64,000 bases of DNA from Neomicrococcus lactis (GTDB taxonomy: Bacteria; Actinomycetota; Actinomycetes; Actinomycetales; Micrococcaceae), in assembly GCF_014200305.1 (NCBI RefSeq), contig NZ_JACHBL010000001.1, positions 1,736,001 through 1,800,000 of the forward strand, given 5' to 3'. Under the pieces are notes generated by a model. That model worked only from the letters and a program-made list of their open reading frames with translations, searched no databases and was not told the DNA's origin. The position numbers and the translations under genes are program-made. Positions 55,302 through 64,000 of this stretch are shown here, piece by piece; within the stretch, counting starts at the first letter, position 1, and every line of letters begins with the position of its first letter.

Positions 55302-55898
55302 CTAAAGAATGCCCGTCTCGGGTTCGCTGCGGCGTCGTATTTTAGTGAAGAGCCAATAGAAACCGAAAGCCAGCGCGGCCAACAGGACCAGCACCAGAAT
55401 TGGCAAGAAAATGGCGGCAGCGGCAAGGCCTACGGCCGCGCCATCCTCGACGGCACTGACCACAGGAGCTGCAGTGCCGACGGTAGCTGTGTTCAGGACG
55501 GGCCTAGTGCCCATTTTGAACAGGTGCACCGCGAGGGCAATGACGACGCCGATGACCACCGGGATCCATTGATCCGAGGCGAAGAACGTACCCGGGTCAG
55601 AGACGGTCACGGTCTCAGAACCAACGCCGGACGCGAAGACCACGCCACCAGCGGCCGGACGGACCACGGTTTGGAGGACGTCGTTGATGGAGTCCACCAC
55701 GGGAATCTTGTCCGCGACAACTTCCACCACCAGCAGCACGCCAAGGATCCACAGCATCCAGTCGTTGGATAGCCAAGACCACGCGGGTGGCAGGTTGACG
55801 AAGTTGGTGAAGCGGTCCAGCAGGCCCAACGCGAGCATAGGAATGTACGCGTTGAGGCCTGCTGCGGAGCTCAGGCCAGTGGCAGTCAGAAATTCCAT
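55302..55898 (-). CDS. DUF4126 membrane protein
   Basis: 198 residues from ATG 55898, 6 bases after GATAAT. The start MEFLTATGLSSAAGLNAYIPMLALGLL and the central DKIPVVDSINDVLQTVVRPAAGGVVFAS are hallmark DUF4126 sequences. About five membrane segments and a basic C-terminal tail. Function unknown. Confidence 0.85.
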   Translation of the reverse strand: MEFLTATGLSSAAGLNAYIPMLALGLLDRFTNFVNLPPAWSWLSNDWMLWILGVLLVVEVVADKIPVVDSINDVLQTVVRPAAGGVVFASGVGSETVTVSDPGTFFASDQWIPVVIGVVIALAVHLFKMGTRPVLNTATVGTAAPVVSAVEDGAAVGLAAAAIFLPILVLVLLAALAFGFYWLFTKIRRRSEPETGIL

Positions 55899-55936
55899 CA
55901 CGGAATTATCATGACACTATTTATCCGATTGCGGAC

Positions 55937-56680
55937 CTAACGAGCCTCAGAAACCTCAGAAACCGCGGTCTGGTAGCTCGGTTCGCGGCGCTTGAACCAG
56001 CCAATCACTGCGGTGGTGACGGGTACGAAGATGAACTCGATGGCCGTCTTGTAGACGAAGCCCACCACCACGTAGTTGATGAAAGTGGGGACGTCAGCGA
56101 TGCCCAGCACCGGTGCGGCGATCGAGCAGAAGATCACCGTGTCAGCGAATTCACCCACGCCAGTGGAGCTCATGAGTCGGGCCACGAGGCCCTTTTCGCC
56201 GAAGCGTTCCTTCATGCGCACCAAGACGAATGAGTTCAGGGTCTGACCGACCACGAAGCCTGCGAGGGACGCGGCAACGATCTGCCAGACCGGTCCCAGG
56301 GTGCGCTCGAGGGCTGCTTGGCCGTCGTACCACTCGGCCGGCGGCAAGATGATCATGATGAAGAAGCACAAGATCGCGAACGCGGCGAGCGCGAACGTGG
56401 TGATGATGGCGCGGCGGGCCACCTTGAAGCCGTAGACCTCAGAAATGACGTCGCCCAGAATGTAGGCGAGCGGGAACAGGAAGAAGCCACCGTCGGTCAC
56501 GATGGGGCCGAACGTCACGCCCTTCGAACCGCCGATGTTAGAAAGAATGACCACTACGGCCATGAGGGCCAAGATGGTGGAGAAGTATGGGCTGCCAGCG
56601 GAGGCAAAAGCTGCGCGGCGGATGGTGCGGGAGGTGCTCTCAGAAGATGCGGAGGGCACGGAAGAGGTACCGGTATTCAT
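55937..56680 (-). CDS. yhhQ: Queuosine precursor transporter
   Basis: 247 residues from ATG 56680 (AGGAA upstream); an earlier GTG-type frame runs into the promoter region. Six or so membrane helices; GGFFLFPLAYILGDVISEVYG and SSTGVGEFADTVIFCSIA are signature phrases of the VUT/YhhQ (DUF165) family that imports preQ0/preQ1 or queuine-type bases. The partner enzyme Tgt is encoded 7 kb away on the other side of the island. I saw no preQ1 riboswitch in the leader. Confidence 0.88.
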   Translation of the reverse strand: MNTGTSSVPSASSESTSRTIRRAAFASAGSPYFSTILALMAVVVILSNIGGSKGVTFGPIVTDGGFFLFPLAYILGDVISEVYGFKVARRAIITTFALAAFAILCFFIMIILPPAEWYDGQAALERTLGPVWQIVAASLAGFVVGQTLNSFVLVRMKERFGEKGLVARLMSSTGVGEFADTVIFCSIAAPVLGIADVPTFINYVVVGFVYKTAIEFIFVPVTTAVIGWFKRREPSYQTAVSEVSEAR

Positions 56681-56855
56681 GATGTTCCTATCGAAAGTGG
56701 TTCGCCAGGCAGCGCTTTCTCGCACAAAACGTTCCACGGTTTCAAAGGGAGAAAGTGTCAATAACTGCCCGCTGTATTAGCACTTGACCGTCAATTTTCT
56801 CACGTAGTCACGGGTTCGCCGAACCACTCCTCTGAACCGGAATAGAATAGGGACC

Positions 56856-57707
56856 ATGACTTTTGCCGCATCCCCTTCTGCATCTGTGCCCGCAACCACC
56901 CTGTCACCAGCAGTGACGTTGACGATCGCTGGATCAGAAGCGACGGGCGGCGCTGGCGCGCAGGCTGACCTCAAGACCTTCCAGGAACTCGGCACCTACG
57001 GCATCGTTGCCCTGACATGCATCGTCTCCTTCAACCCGAAGGACAACTGGAACCACCGCTTCGTGCCAGTCGAGGCTCAGGTCATCGCTGATCAGCTCGA
57101 AGCCATCCAGTCTTGCTACGCGGGCGATCTCAAGACCGTCAAGCTTGGCATGATGGGCTCCCCTGTCACGATCGAGACCGTGGCCGCCGCGCTCGAGGCG
57201 CAGGAATGGGACAACATCGTGTTGGATCCCGTGTTGATCTGCAAGGGCCAGGAGCCAGGCCACGCTTTGGACACTGACCAGGCGCTCAAGACGAAGCTCC
57301 TCCCGAAGGCCACTTTCGTCACGCCGAACCACTTCGAGGCCGAACAGCTTTCCGGCATCACCATCAACAACGTTGAAGACTTGAAGGCCGCAGCAAAGGC
57401 CATCCACGAGGTCAGCGGCGCAGCCGTCTTGGCCAAGGGTGGCGTGCGCCTTGAAGGCGACGACGCCGTGGACGTGTTCTACGACGGCGAAACCCTCGAG
57501 GTCCTGAGCGCTCCTAAGGTCGGCGAGCACGCTGTTTCCGGCGCCGGCTGCACCTTGGCTGCCGCTGTGACCGCTGAACTCGCCAAGGGCGCCACTCCGC
57601 TCGAGGCCGCGCGCACCGCGAAGCAGATGGTCACCGAGGGCATCAAGAACCGCAAGGAGTCCCACGCGCCGTTCGACGCGCTGTGGCAGGGCGGCGCTCG
57701 CGCTTAA
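56856..57707 (+). CDS. pdxK: Pyridoxine/pyridoxal/pyridoxamine kinase (ThiD-like)
   Basis: 283 residues from ATG 56856, 7 bases after TAGAAT. Ribokinase-fold protein: LTIAGSEATGGAGAQADLKTF near the start, TFVTPNHFEAEQLSGI and the anion hole/catalytic VSGAGCTLAAAVTAELAKG near the end. Its wording (NPKDNWNHRF, DPVLICKG, AKGGVRLEGDDAVDVFYDG) follows the Firmicutes-type PdxK, a ThiD relative, so vitamin B6 salvage is preferred over thiamine synthesis. Confidence 0.8.
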   Translation: MTFAASPSASVPATTLSPAVTLTIAGSEATGGAGAQADLKTFQELGTYGIVALTCIVSFNPKDNWNHRFVPVEAQVIADQLEAIQSCYAGDLKTVKLGMMGSPVTIETVAAALEAQEWDNIVLDPVLICKGQEPGHALDTDQALKTKLLPKATFVTPNHFEAEQLSGITINNVEDLKAAAKAIHEVSGAAVLAKGGVRLEGDDAVDVFYDGETLEVLSAPKVGEHAVSGAGCTLAAAVTAELAKGATPLEAARTAKQMVTEGIKNRKESHAPFDALWQGGARA

Positions 57708-57799
57708 GCCTTTCTGGGGCGCAGCACGTCATAGTTATTCCCTTTAGCTACGTCGATAGTTAGTCTTCAAGTATCCGTGTAATTTCCGGTACTTCCTGA

Positions 57800-57816
57800 G
57801 TACGACGACGTAGCTA
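57800..57816 (+). repeat. Dispersed GTACGACGACG motif, intergenic
   Basis: GTACGACGACGTAGCTA between pdxK and the MFS gene, 12 bases before the start codon; not coding. Shares the GTAGCT tail of the 37312 copy. Confidence 0.55.
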
Positions 57817-57827
57817 AAGCAGGATTC

Positions 57828-59081
57828 TTGACTTCCGTTCCGCTCCCCTCCACTCCGGCGAACGCCGACTCCCACCCACGTTCACGTGCAGCCTGGGTGG
57901 TTGTGGTGTTCACGGGTGTGGTGGCGGCGATGCACATTTGGAAGCTGCCTGCCGCGCTCCCCATCATTCAGCAGCAGTTGGGCATCTCGTTGGTGGATGC
58001 CGGCCTCCTCTTGGGGACGGTCCAGATGTCCGGCATGCTCGGCGGCCTCCTAGTCTCCTTGTTTGCCGAGATGATCGGGCTACGCTGCAGCGTACTCATC
58101 GGCTTGTTGCTGCTCATAGTTGGCAGCATGCTCAGCATTTTTGCCCCCAACTACGTGTGGCTCCTCGTGGCGCGCTTCGTTGAAGGCGCCGGCTTCTTGG
58201 CGGCTACCATCGTGGCACCCGCTTTGATTCGTCGCGTCTCGCCGCTCGGGGCTATCAACACAGCTATTGGCTTCTGGGCCAGTTTTCAGGGTCAAGCCAC
58301 GTTCTTGGCACTTGTCGGAAGCACCATCGCCCTCCAGTTCATGCCATGGCAAGGCTGGTACTGGATCATGCTCGCCATCACGCTGGTCCCGATCGTCTTG
58401 GTACTCAAGGTTGTCCCGCGGGACCCGAGCGCTGAGCGGGAAGCGAGCGGCGTCGTCGTACCGGCGGTGAAAAAAATTGGGGTTACCGCGCGCTCGTGGA
58501 AACCGTGGATCGCGGGTCTGGTGTTCATGTGTTACACCGTGCAATGGATTGCCATTATTGGTTTTTTGCCCACCATTTATCAGCAAGTCGGCATCTCGGG
58601 ATGGCTTTCCGGTGTCCTGACGGCGGTGGCTGGTGGCGCGAATGCGGTGGGAGCCGTCATCTCCGGCGGGCTCTTTCAGCGCGGCTTTTCCGTCCTGCAA
58701 CTCGTGATTCCCACGTTTGTGGTCATGGGGCTCATGGCCTTTCTGACGTTCGCCGTTTCCTGGACCAGCGTTCCCGGCGGCTTCTTCTGGCAGTTCTTGT
58801 GCGTGGTGCTTTTCTCAGCGATGGGTTCGCTCATCCCGGCGTCCCTGACGCGCTTGTCCGTGGAACTGACGCCACCGGACGGATCGCCTCCGGCCGTCAT
58901 GGGACTCATGCAGCAGATCTATACCGTGGGATCCGTGTTTGGGCCTGCGATCGCAGCCTGGCTGGTGGTGACGACGGGCGGCTGGAACTCCACGTGGTGG
59001 ATGAACGCCTTCTTTAGCGCGCTGGGAATCATACTGGCGCTGTTCCTGAGCGCCAAGCGCCTACAGCTGGATCTTCGCTAA
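57828..59081 (+). CDS. MFS transporter, CynX/NimT-like
   Basis: 417 residues from TTG 57828, with AGGA close upstream. Twelve membrane helices; PIIQQQLGISLVDAGLLLG and SMGSLIPASLTRLSVELTPP fit the major facilitator branch of cyanate/nitroimidazole-type transporters. Substrate unknown. A GTG or internal ATG start cannot be excluded. A motif copy (58445-58461) codes for Ser-Gly-Val-Val-Val in the central loop. Confidence 0.82.
   Translation: MTSVPLPSTPANADSHPRSRAAWVVVVFTGVVAAMHIWKLPAALPIIQQQLGISLVDAGLLLGTVQMSGMLGGLLVSLFAEMIGLRCSVLIGLLLLIVGSMLSIFAPNYVWLLVARFVEGAGFLAATIVAPALIRRVSPLGAINTAIGFWASFQGQATFLALVGSTIALQFMPWQGWYWIMLAITLVPIVLVLKVVPRDPSAEREASGVVVPAVKKIGVTARSWKPWIAGLVFMCYTVQWIAIIGFLPTIYQQVGISGWLSGVLTAVAGGANAVGAVISGGLFQRGFSVLQLVIPTFVVMGLMAFLTFAVSWTSVPGGFFWQFLCVVLFSAMGSLIPASLTRLSVELTPPDGSPPAVMGLMQQIYTVGSVFGPAIAAWLVVTTGGWNSTWWMNAFFSALGIILALFLSAKRLQLDLR
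58445..58461 (-). repeat. Dispersed 17-mer motif, reverse copy
   Basis: Exact reverse complement of GTACGACGACGCCGCTC. Confidence 0.6.
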
Positions 59082-59263
59082 CGGTTCACATACATGTTTC
59101 CGCTTGTTAACAGGACAGGGAATTCTCGTCACATTCTCCACATAGTGTGAATTATTGATGCGCCCGCATACCCCTTTCTGATTGGAACAATTAGTCTCTA
59201 CAAAAGAGTGCTTTACCCGCCAGAAAATCTTCGGATTTTGTCCTTCAATCTAGGAGCACCTCG

Positions 59264-60784
59264 ATGGAACCGAGCTTAGGAACTGACGCTGCTTACTCGA
59301 CGGCCGCACCGGAAGTCGAGAAACGTCCGCTACGCAATATGTCGGAAGTGCGGCACTTTTTCCGCACGAACTCCACGCCGATCTTCTTCGTAGGTGCTAC
59401 GCCGTTCAACCTGCTGGGCCTTGACCGCTGGGTGCGTAACTTCTCCTACATTTGCTACTACGACGCTTGGGATGGCGCTCACCCGCGCATGTTCATGCCC
59501 AAGCGCAAGCCGTTTGAAGAGTTCGAGTCCGGCGAGGCCATCAACAACTGGCTCCTCAAGTCCCCCGAAGTACGTCAGTACATTCGCCGCAACACGCCTC
59601 GTGGCGAGCGTCCAAAGATTGCTTTGGTGTTCTTCAACGAGCAGACCGAGCAGATCTGTAGGGACCTCGGCTACGACCTGATCCTGCCTGCCGCTTCGCT
59701 GCGCGAGCACTTGGACTCCAAGATCGTCACCACGAAGCTTGGCAACCAGGCCGGTGCACCGTCGGTTCCAAACATCCTCACGAAGCTCGCGAGCTACAAG
59801 ACGCTCATGAGCCGTGCTGAGAAGGCCGGACTGGGCAAGGAACTTGTGGTCCAGACGCCATATGGCGACTCCGGCAAGACCACGTTCTTCATCTCGTCCG
59901 AAGAGGACTGGAAGAAGCACGAGAAGGAAATCGTCGGCCAGGACATCAAGGTCATGAAGCGCATCAACAACCGTCCGGTTGCTGTGGAAGCTGTCTTGAC
60001 CTCTTCCGGCACTGTGGTGGGTCCGTTCATGACGGAACTTGCCGGTTACCCAGAGCTCACGCCGTACCGCGGCGGCTGGTGTGGCAACGAGATGTTCCCC
60101 ACTGTTCTTGAGGGTGAGCAGCGTCGCAAGGCCTCCGAGCTGGTTCGCCGCTTGGGCGACCGTCTCGGCAAGGAAGGCTACCGCGGCTTCTTCGAGGTGG
60201 ACTTGCTCATCGATACGGACTCGGACGAGGTCTACCTCGGCGAGCTAAACCCGCGTATTTCCGGCGCTTCCGCCATTACCAACGTGACCGCCGGCGCTTA
60301 CGCCGACGTCCCGTTGTTCTTGTTCCACCTCTTGGAATTCCTCGATGTTGAGATCGATTTGGACGTCGACGAGATCAACGAGCGCTGGGAACATTTGGCT
60401 TCTGCAGACCTCTGGAGCCAGATGATCATCAAGGAAACTGACCCGATTGTTGAACAGCTTCTCGCCGCGCCGCGTACTGGCCAGTACTATTTCGACGATA
60501 ATGGAGTCCTGGTGTTCCGACGCGCTGCGTTGGACTGGCACCAGCTACAAAACGAAAACGAAGCGTTCTTCCTCCGCGTGTACGGTCCAGGTGACTACCG
60601 CTGGAAGGGCGCGGACTTGGGAATCCTCGTGACCAAGGGCCGTCTGCAAGTGACGGGCAAGAACGGGAAAACGGCACTGACCATTCGTGCTCAGGACTTC
60701 ATCTCTGCGATGCGGTCTGAGTTCGCCGGCGTGCCATTGGGGATTCCTGAGAACCCAAAAGAAATGACCTCGGAGATAGTGTGA
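59264..60784 (+). CDS. ATP-grasp ligase of unknown product
   Basis: 506 residues from ATG 59264 after TAGGAG. N-terminal domain 30-170; the ATP-grasp domain has a phosphate loop QTPYGDSGKTTFF, the lysine strand DIKVMKRINNRPVAVEA and the metal-binding LGELNPRISGASA. A C-terminal domain of about 150 residues follows (FDDNGVLVFRRAALDWHQLQ). Such enzymes join a carboxylate to an amine or thiol via acyl phosphate. It is not close in wording to biotin carboxylase, D-Ala ligase or cyanophycin synthetase. Its stop overlaps the start of the hydrolase gene, so the pair is made together. Confidence 0.75.
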   Translation: MEPSLGTDAAYSTAAPEVEKRPLRNMSEVRHFFRTNSTPIFFVGATPFNLLGLDRWVRNFSYICYYDAWDGAHPRMFMPKRKPFEEFESGEAINNWLLKSPEVRQYIRRNTPRGERPKIALVFFNEQTEQICRDLGYDLILPAASLREHLDSKIVTTKLGNQAGAPSVPNILTKLASYKTLMSRAEKAGLGKELVVQTPYGDSGKTTFFISSEEDWKKHEKEIVGQDIKVMKRINNRPVAVEAVLTSSGTVVGPFMTELAGYPELTPYRGGWCGNEMFPTVLEGEQRRKASELVRRLGDRLGKEGYRGFFEVDLLIDTDSDEVYLGELNPRISGASAITNVTAGAYADVPLFLFHLLEFLDVEIDLDVDEINERWEHLASADLWSQMIIKETDPIVEQLLAAPRTGQYYFDDNGVLVFRRAALDWHQLQNENEAFFLRVYGPGDYRWKGADLGILVTKGRLQVTGKNGKTALTIRAQDFISAMRSEFAGVPLGIPENPKEMTSEIV

Positions 60785-62313
60785 ATCAACTGCCAGTAGT
60801 GCCTAGTGCGTCGTCGTCAAAGTTCGGCATGGTCCCGAACTTGCAGCACAACGGCATCCCTCAAGGTATGGACCTTGAGAACTGGCAGCAAGATCCATAC
60901 CTGCACTGGACGTTCAGCCACGTCGCGGACTTCTTGCCTACGGCCAAGATTTCCCGCGGCGATGGCCCCGTCGCAGAGCTCCCCGAGAACTTCACTGACT
61001 TCACGTCCGTCGTCGTAGACTCCCCCGAGTACGGTGCGCCGACGAGCGTTGGCCAGATCATGGATGACACGTTCACCGATGGTTGGGCCGTCATGGTCGA
61101 TGGCGAATTGCTCACGGAAAACTACTTCGGGAAAGCGGACGCCAACATGTCCCACATCCTGATGTCCGTGTCCAAGTCGCTCGTCGGCGTGGTGGTGGGC
61201 GCTCTCGTCAACCAGGGCAAGCTTGATCTGTCCAAGACCATTGAGCATTACATTCCTGAGCTCAAGGGTTGCGGTTACGAGGGTGCGACCATTCGCCACA
61301 TCCTCGACATGCGCTCTGGCATCCAGTTCTCAGAAGAGTACTTGGATCCTCAGGCCGAGGTACGTCTCCTCGAGCAGGTCATTGGCTGGGCACCTCGCCG
61401 CGACCACTCCCTGCCGAAGACGATGTACGGCTTCCTCGCGAGCCTCAAGAAGGACGGCGAGCACGGTGGTCCGTTCCGGTACCGCTCGTGTGAAACCGAC
61501 GCCTTGGGCTGGCTCTGTGAGGTGGTCTCCGGCAAGAAGATGCCACAGCTGATGTCTGAGCTTCTTTGGAGCCGCATTGGCGCCGAGAACGATGCCACTA
61601 TTGGCATCGACAAAGAAGGCACCGGCATGTTCGATGGCGGCATCAACGCTTCTTTGCGTGACATGATCCGATTCGGCTCGCTGTTCCTTGAGCACGGTAA
61701 GTCGTTGACGGGCGAGCAGGTTGTGTCCGCGGGCTGGGTGGCTGACACCTTCGCCGGCGGCTCCACCTCCCGCAAGTCTTTCAAGCAGAGCCCGGATGAC
61801 AACCGCATGCCGGGCGGCATGTACCGCAATCAGTGCTGGTTCCCTTACGAGGGCAACGAAGTCATGTTGTGCTTGGGCATCCACGGCCAGATGATCTACA
61901 TCAACCGTCGCGCGAACATGGTGGCAGCTAAGCTTTCGAGCTGGCCGCTCCCCCAGAACGCGCGCATGTTGTTCCCGACCATCCAGGCCTTCGATGCCAT
62001 CGCAGAAGCTGTGGGCGACTCCGATTCCATTCCGGAGCTTCCACTGGACTTCGCACCGCTGGACCAGTACACCACCAGCATGCCGGTCATCGTTCCTGAT
62101 GCCCAGGTCCCAGCAACACCAGTCACGCCGGTCGCTCCTGTCGTTCCCGTAACGCCAGCTGCTCCCGTAACTCCAGCAGTCCCCGCGGCTCCTCAGATCC
62201 CCGCCGAGACGATCGCCTCTCAGGGCACCGTCGTAGCGGTGGACCCGGATTCCGGGGCAACCACGGTTGATTGGGGCGAAGGTCCGACGACGTACGGTGG
62301 CGCTACACAGTAA
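60781..62313 (+). CDS. NylB/beta-lactamase-type serine hydrolase
   Basis: 510 residues from GTG 60781, overlapping the previous stop. Penicillin-binding/beta-lactamase fold: nucleophile motif Ser129-Val-Ser-Lys132 (LMSVSKSL), Tyr234 in FRYRSCETDALGW as in 6-aminohexanoate-dimer hydrolase, and GIHGQMIYINR as the third element. NylB-type enzymes split linear amides; others are esterases. No signal peptide, so it should be cytoplasmic like its ligase partner. The last 80 residues are rich in Pro, Val and Thr (TPVTPVAPVVPVTPAAPVTP), an unusual tail for an intracellular enzyme. Confidence 0.82.
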   Translation: MNQLPVVPSASSSKFGMVPNLQHNGIPQGMDLENWQQDPYLHWTFSHVADFLPTAKISRGDGPVAELPENFTDFTSVVVDSPEYGAPTSVGQIMDDTFTDGWAVMVDGELLTENYFGKADANMSHILMSVSKSLVGVVVGALVNQGKLDLSKTIEHYIPELKGCGYEGATIRHILDMRSGIQFSEEYLDPQAEVRLLEQVIGWAPRRDHSLPKTMYGFLASLKKDGEHGGPFRYRSCETDALGWLCEVVSGKKMPQLMSELLWSRIGAENDATIGIDKEGTGMFDGGINASLRDMIRFGSLFLEHGKSLTGEQVVSAGWVADTFAGGSTSRKSFKQSPDDNRMPGGMYRNQCWFPYEGNEVMLCLGIHGQMIYINRRANMVAAKLSSWPLPQNARMLFPTIQAFDAIAEAVGDSDSIPELPLDFAPLDQYTTSMPVIVPDAQVPATPVTPVAPVVPVTPAAPVTPAVPAAPQIPAETIASQGTVVAVDPDSGATTVDWGEGPTTYGGATQ

Positions 62314-62323
62314 CGGCACCGCA

Positions 62324-62361
62324 CGGTGGGGTTACCTCAGCGACGCTGGGTAACCCCACCG
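62324..62361. terminator. Bidirectional hairpin after the ligase-hydrolase operon
   Basis: CGGTGGGGTTACC (62324-62336) pairs perfectly with GGTAACCCCACCG (62349-62361). It lies between convergent genes; no long T-run is present on either strand. Confidence 0.65.
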
Positions 62362-62402
62362 ACGGGCAACATCACGTACGTAGCAGCATCAACGCAGCAA
62401 CA

Positions 62403-64000
62403 TCACCAACGCTGCGGTCGAGGAAGCACCGAGTGGCTGACATGTTCGGCGGCCGCTTGGAGCATCTCGATCGCGGCGTTGATGCGTTCTTCAGGGGTTT
62501 CGACACCAAACTCTGAGGCAACGCGCTGCAAATGCGGCGAAATAACGCTGGCCGGCGTTCCGGTCTTTAGACCCATCACGGGTCCGAGCGCCTGACGGCA
62601 CAACCGTTCCACCTCGGTCTTTCGCAGCTGGTTCGCGAGCCCCAGTTCCTGGACGCGCTCGGCCAATTGGGATTCAACGTCCCATGCAGAGTCTGGAATA
62701 TGCGAAACGGCGCTGCGATCGAGCGCTTCGGCGACGAGGCGATCGGTGGTGGTCTCCGCTGCGACCTCGACGTCGTCGGCCACAAATTCCTCAGACATGT
62801 CCACGGTGATGGGCTGGAAGCGCGCTTCGTCGTCTCCGCTGAGGACGTGGTCCACGGCTGCGAGCGCGGCCGCGCTCTGGATGCGCTGGCGCACCGTAGA
62901 GGTCACCTTGGCACGAGCTTCACCACGAACGCGCGTTGCTTCGTCGTTGAACGCTGGGTAGGTGCGGTGTCCCACGGAGAGCACGGCGTCGCCAGCAAGG
63001 TAGGCGAACAAGGCTTCTTTCATGGCCCGAACTTCGTTGTTGTCCTCTGCCGTCACCGCTGGCGCTTGGCTCTGGCCTACACGCAAGGACAGCAGGGCTG
63101 GCGCTACGTGAGACAAGTTGAATCCGCCGGCGCCTGCAGCGCCGAACGGGCGGATAGCTGCTTCAACGAGCGGGACAGCCGCGGACCACTGGCCGCGATC
63201 AAACCACTGAAGCTGTGCTGCGCGGCGCTCGGTCAGCCACTCGAGGAATCCGACCGGCACCCACTGCGGAGCCTTGGTGGAGCGGGCATTGAGCCCAAAA
63301 AAGCGCTGGAAGTCTGCGGACTCAACGCCCGAAGGAGTTCCCGCGTGCCAACCGAAGACCACCACGCGAGAAGGGGCCAGCGCCACCAGACCGGTGGTTC
63401 CGTAGCCATCTGGCGTGCGAGCCGTCAGTCCAAAGCGCGTGAACGTGAAGCGACGCTCATCAAACGGCACTTCCTGCTCAGCCTCAGTGATAGCCGCCTG
63501 AGCCCACGCGATGATGACCTGACGAACCATGTTCAGCACGCCTTCATCGGAAGAACTCACGAACGGCTGCAAACGCTTGACGTCCCATACCCGCACCAGT
63601 GCCGGACCTTCCGAAGGCTGCAAGAGGCGAGCTACGGCGTCGTAATTAAGAACCGAAGCGTCCCCTGCGGTCCCCAGGGGCGCGGCGCTCGTCAAGTGAG
63701 CGTAGACGCGGCGAATGTTCGCGATGCCCGCCTGGACGGCGGCCGCGGACGGGTCTTTCGCCGTGACGTAGGTGGCGAGGGTGCGGAAGTGGGATTCGAG
63801 GTTGGCATCGCTCGCGATGACATTCGGCGCAAGGAAAGCGTTCATGCTGGACTTCGCGACGGCGAGCGGGTCGCCTTCAGGCTGCTCTTCCGGGTGCGCT
63901 TGGTCGATGAGCGACTGGATGAACTCGACAGTCTGCTGATCGCTCGCGAACGGCACGGCGGCGGAGAGGAACTTGTCCTTCCACGGCTCGTGCGTGTCTA
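62403..64000 (-). CDS. Unknown protein (partial at right edge)
   Basis: Leftward frame open from the window edge (…DTHEPWKDKFLSAAVPFASDQQ) to a stop at 62403, over 530 residues. A GTG at 63956 could start it, but the frame continues in a natural way upstream, so the N-terminus is probably outside the window. The protein is alpha-helical and soluble with segments VAPALLSLRVGQSQAP, HVLSGDDEARFQPITVDMSEEF and ERVQELGLANQLRKTEVERLC. No known motif recognised. Confidence 0.65.
   Translation of the reverse strand, partial: DTHEPWKDKFLSAAVPFASDQQTVEFIQSLIDQAHPEEQPEGDPLAVAKSSMNAFLAPNVIASDANLESHFRTLATYVTAKDPSAAAVQAGIANIRRVYAHLTSAAPLGTAGDASVLNYDAVARLLQPSEGPALVRVWDVKRLQPFVSSSDEGVLNMVRQVIIAWAQAAITEAEQEVPFDERRFTFTRFGLTARTPDGYGTTGLVALAPSRVVVFGWHAGTPSGVESADFQRFFGLNARSTKAPQWVPVGFLEWLTERRAAQLQWFDRGQWSAAVPLVEAAIRPFGAAGAGGFNLSHVAPALLSLRVGQSQAPAVTAEDNNEVRAMKEALFAYLAGDAVLSVGHRTYPAFNDEATRVRGEARAKVTSTVRQRIQSAAALAAVDHVLSGDDEARFQPITVDMSEEFVADDVEVAAETTTDRLVAEALDRSAVSHIPDSAWDVESQLAERVQELGLANQLRKTEVERLCRQALGPVMGLKTGTPASVISPHLQRVASEFGVETPEERINAAIEMLQAAAEHVSHSVLPRPQRW

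Noticed and set aside
56681-56855. preQ1 riboswitch before the queuosine-precursor transporter
   Set aside because: No pseudoknot-like preQ1-I or preQ1-II core could be seen in the leader.

Overview
The window looks like chromosomal DNA from a high-GC Gram-positive bacterium of the order Micrococcales, most likely Micrococcaceae (Arthrobacter-like). The grounds are the actinobacterial gene set (very long Lhr helicase, GTP-dependent PEP carboxykinase, fused PutA, Fe-S NsrR/Hmp pair, DUF222-HNH protein, GH76), frequent GTG starts, and many genes whose start codon lies 6-7 bases after a -10-like hexamer (leaderless transcripts). This is inference from protein families; no rRNA is present to confirm it.

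Layout. 0-10 kb: an edge-truncated FAD/NAD(P)-binding protein, a prolyl-oligopeptidase-family peptidase, tRNA-Ser(GCT), an SRPBCC protein, a leftward pair made of a P-loop protein and an ABC-exporter-like protein whose nucleotide-binding domain has lost its catalytic motifs, then a phosphohexomutase with a downstream partner. 10-14.6 kb: nsrR and hmp with a clear NsrR operator, then an AT-rich stretch and a decayed second copy of hmp, and a PadR regulator. 14.6-23.4 kb: pckG with a structured leader and a CRP/GlxR-like site, tRNA-Arg(ACG), small regulators, a SixA-like phosphatase, a winged-helix regulator, a two-component system, upp and tadA. 23.4-31.9 kb: putA, tRNA-Ser(CGA), DUF3237, a DUF222-HNH protein, an oxidoreductase, a PAP2 phosphatase and rlmH. 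32-45.5 kb: a long rightward directon with very short gaps (lhr, nei-type glycosylase, glgC, GNAT protein, RluA-type synthase, DedA protein, large membrane protein, amidotransferase, Old Yellow Enzyme). 45.5-49 kb: DHA2 efflux pump, Nudix-like protein, tgt.

49.1-54.1 kb is an island between tgt and a GH76 gene: a CYP199-like cytochrome P450, a DhaK-DhaL fusion kinase, a MarR regulator and a NitT/TauT-type substrate-binding lipoprotein. The P450 and lipoprotein promoters carry the same palindrome, GTTGCAATTGCAAC, placed directly after the -10 box in both, so they probably form one MarR-controlled regulon. A 22-bp direct repeat, which is the start of the GH76 gene, flanks the island. 55.3-59 kb: DUF4126, queuosine-precursor transporter (fits with tgt as a salvage route), pdxK and an MFS transporter. 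59.2-62.3 kb: a translationally coupled ATP-grasp ligase and NylB/beta-lactamase-type hydrolase, a little-understood amide-making and amide-breaking pair. The right edge holds a truncated unknown protein.

The most unusual signal is a dispersed DNA motif. GTACGACGACG occurs at least eleven times, in both orientations, in several reading frames and between genes; four copies extend to an identical 17-mer, GTACGACGACGCCGCTC. Protein coding alone does not explain this.
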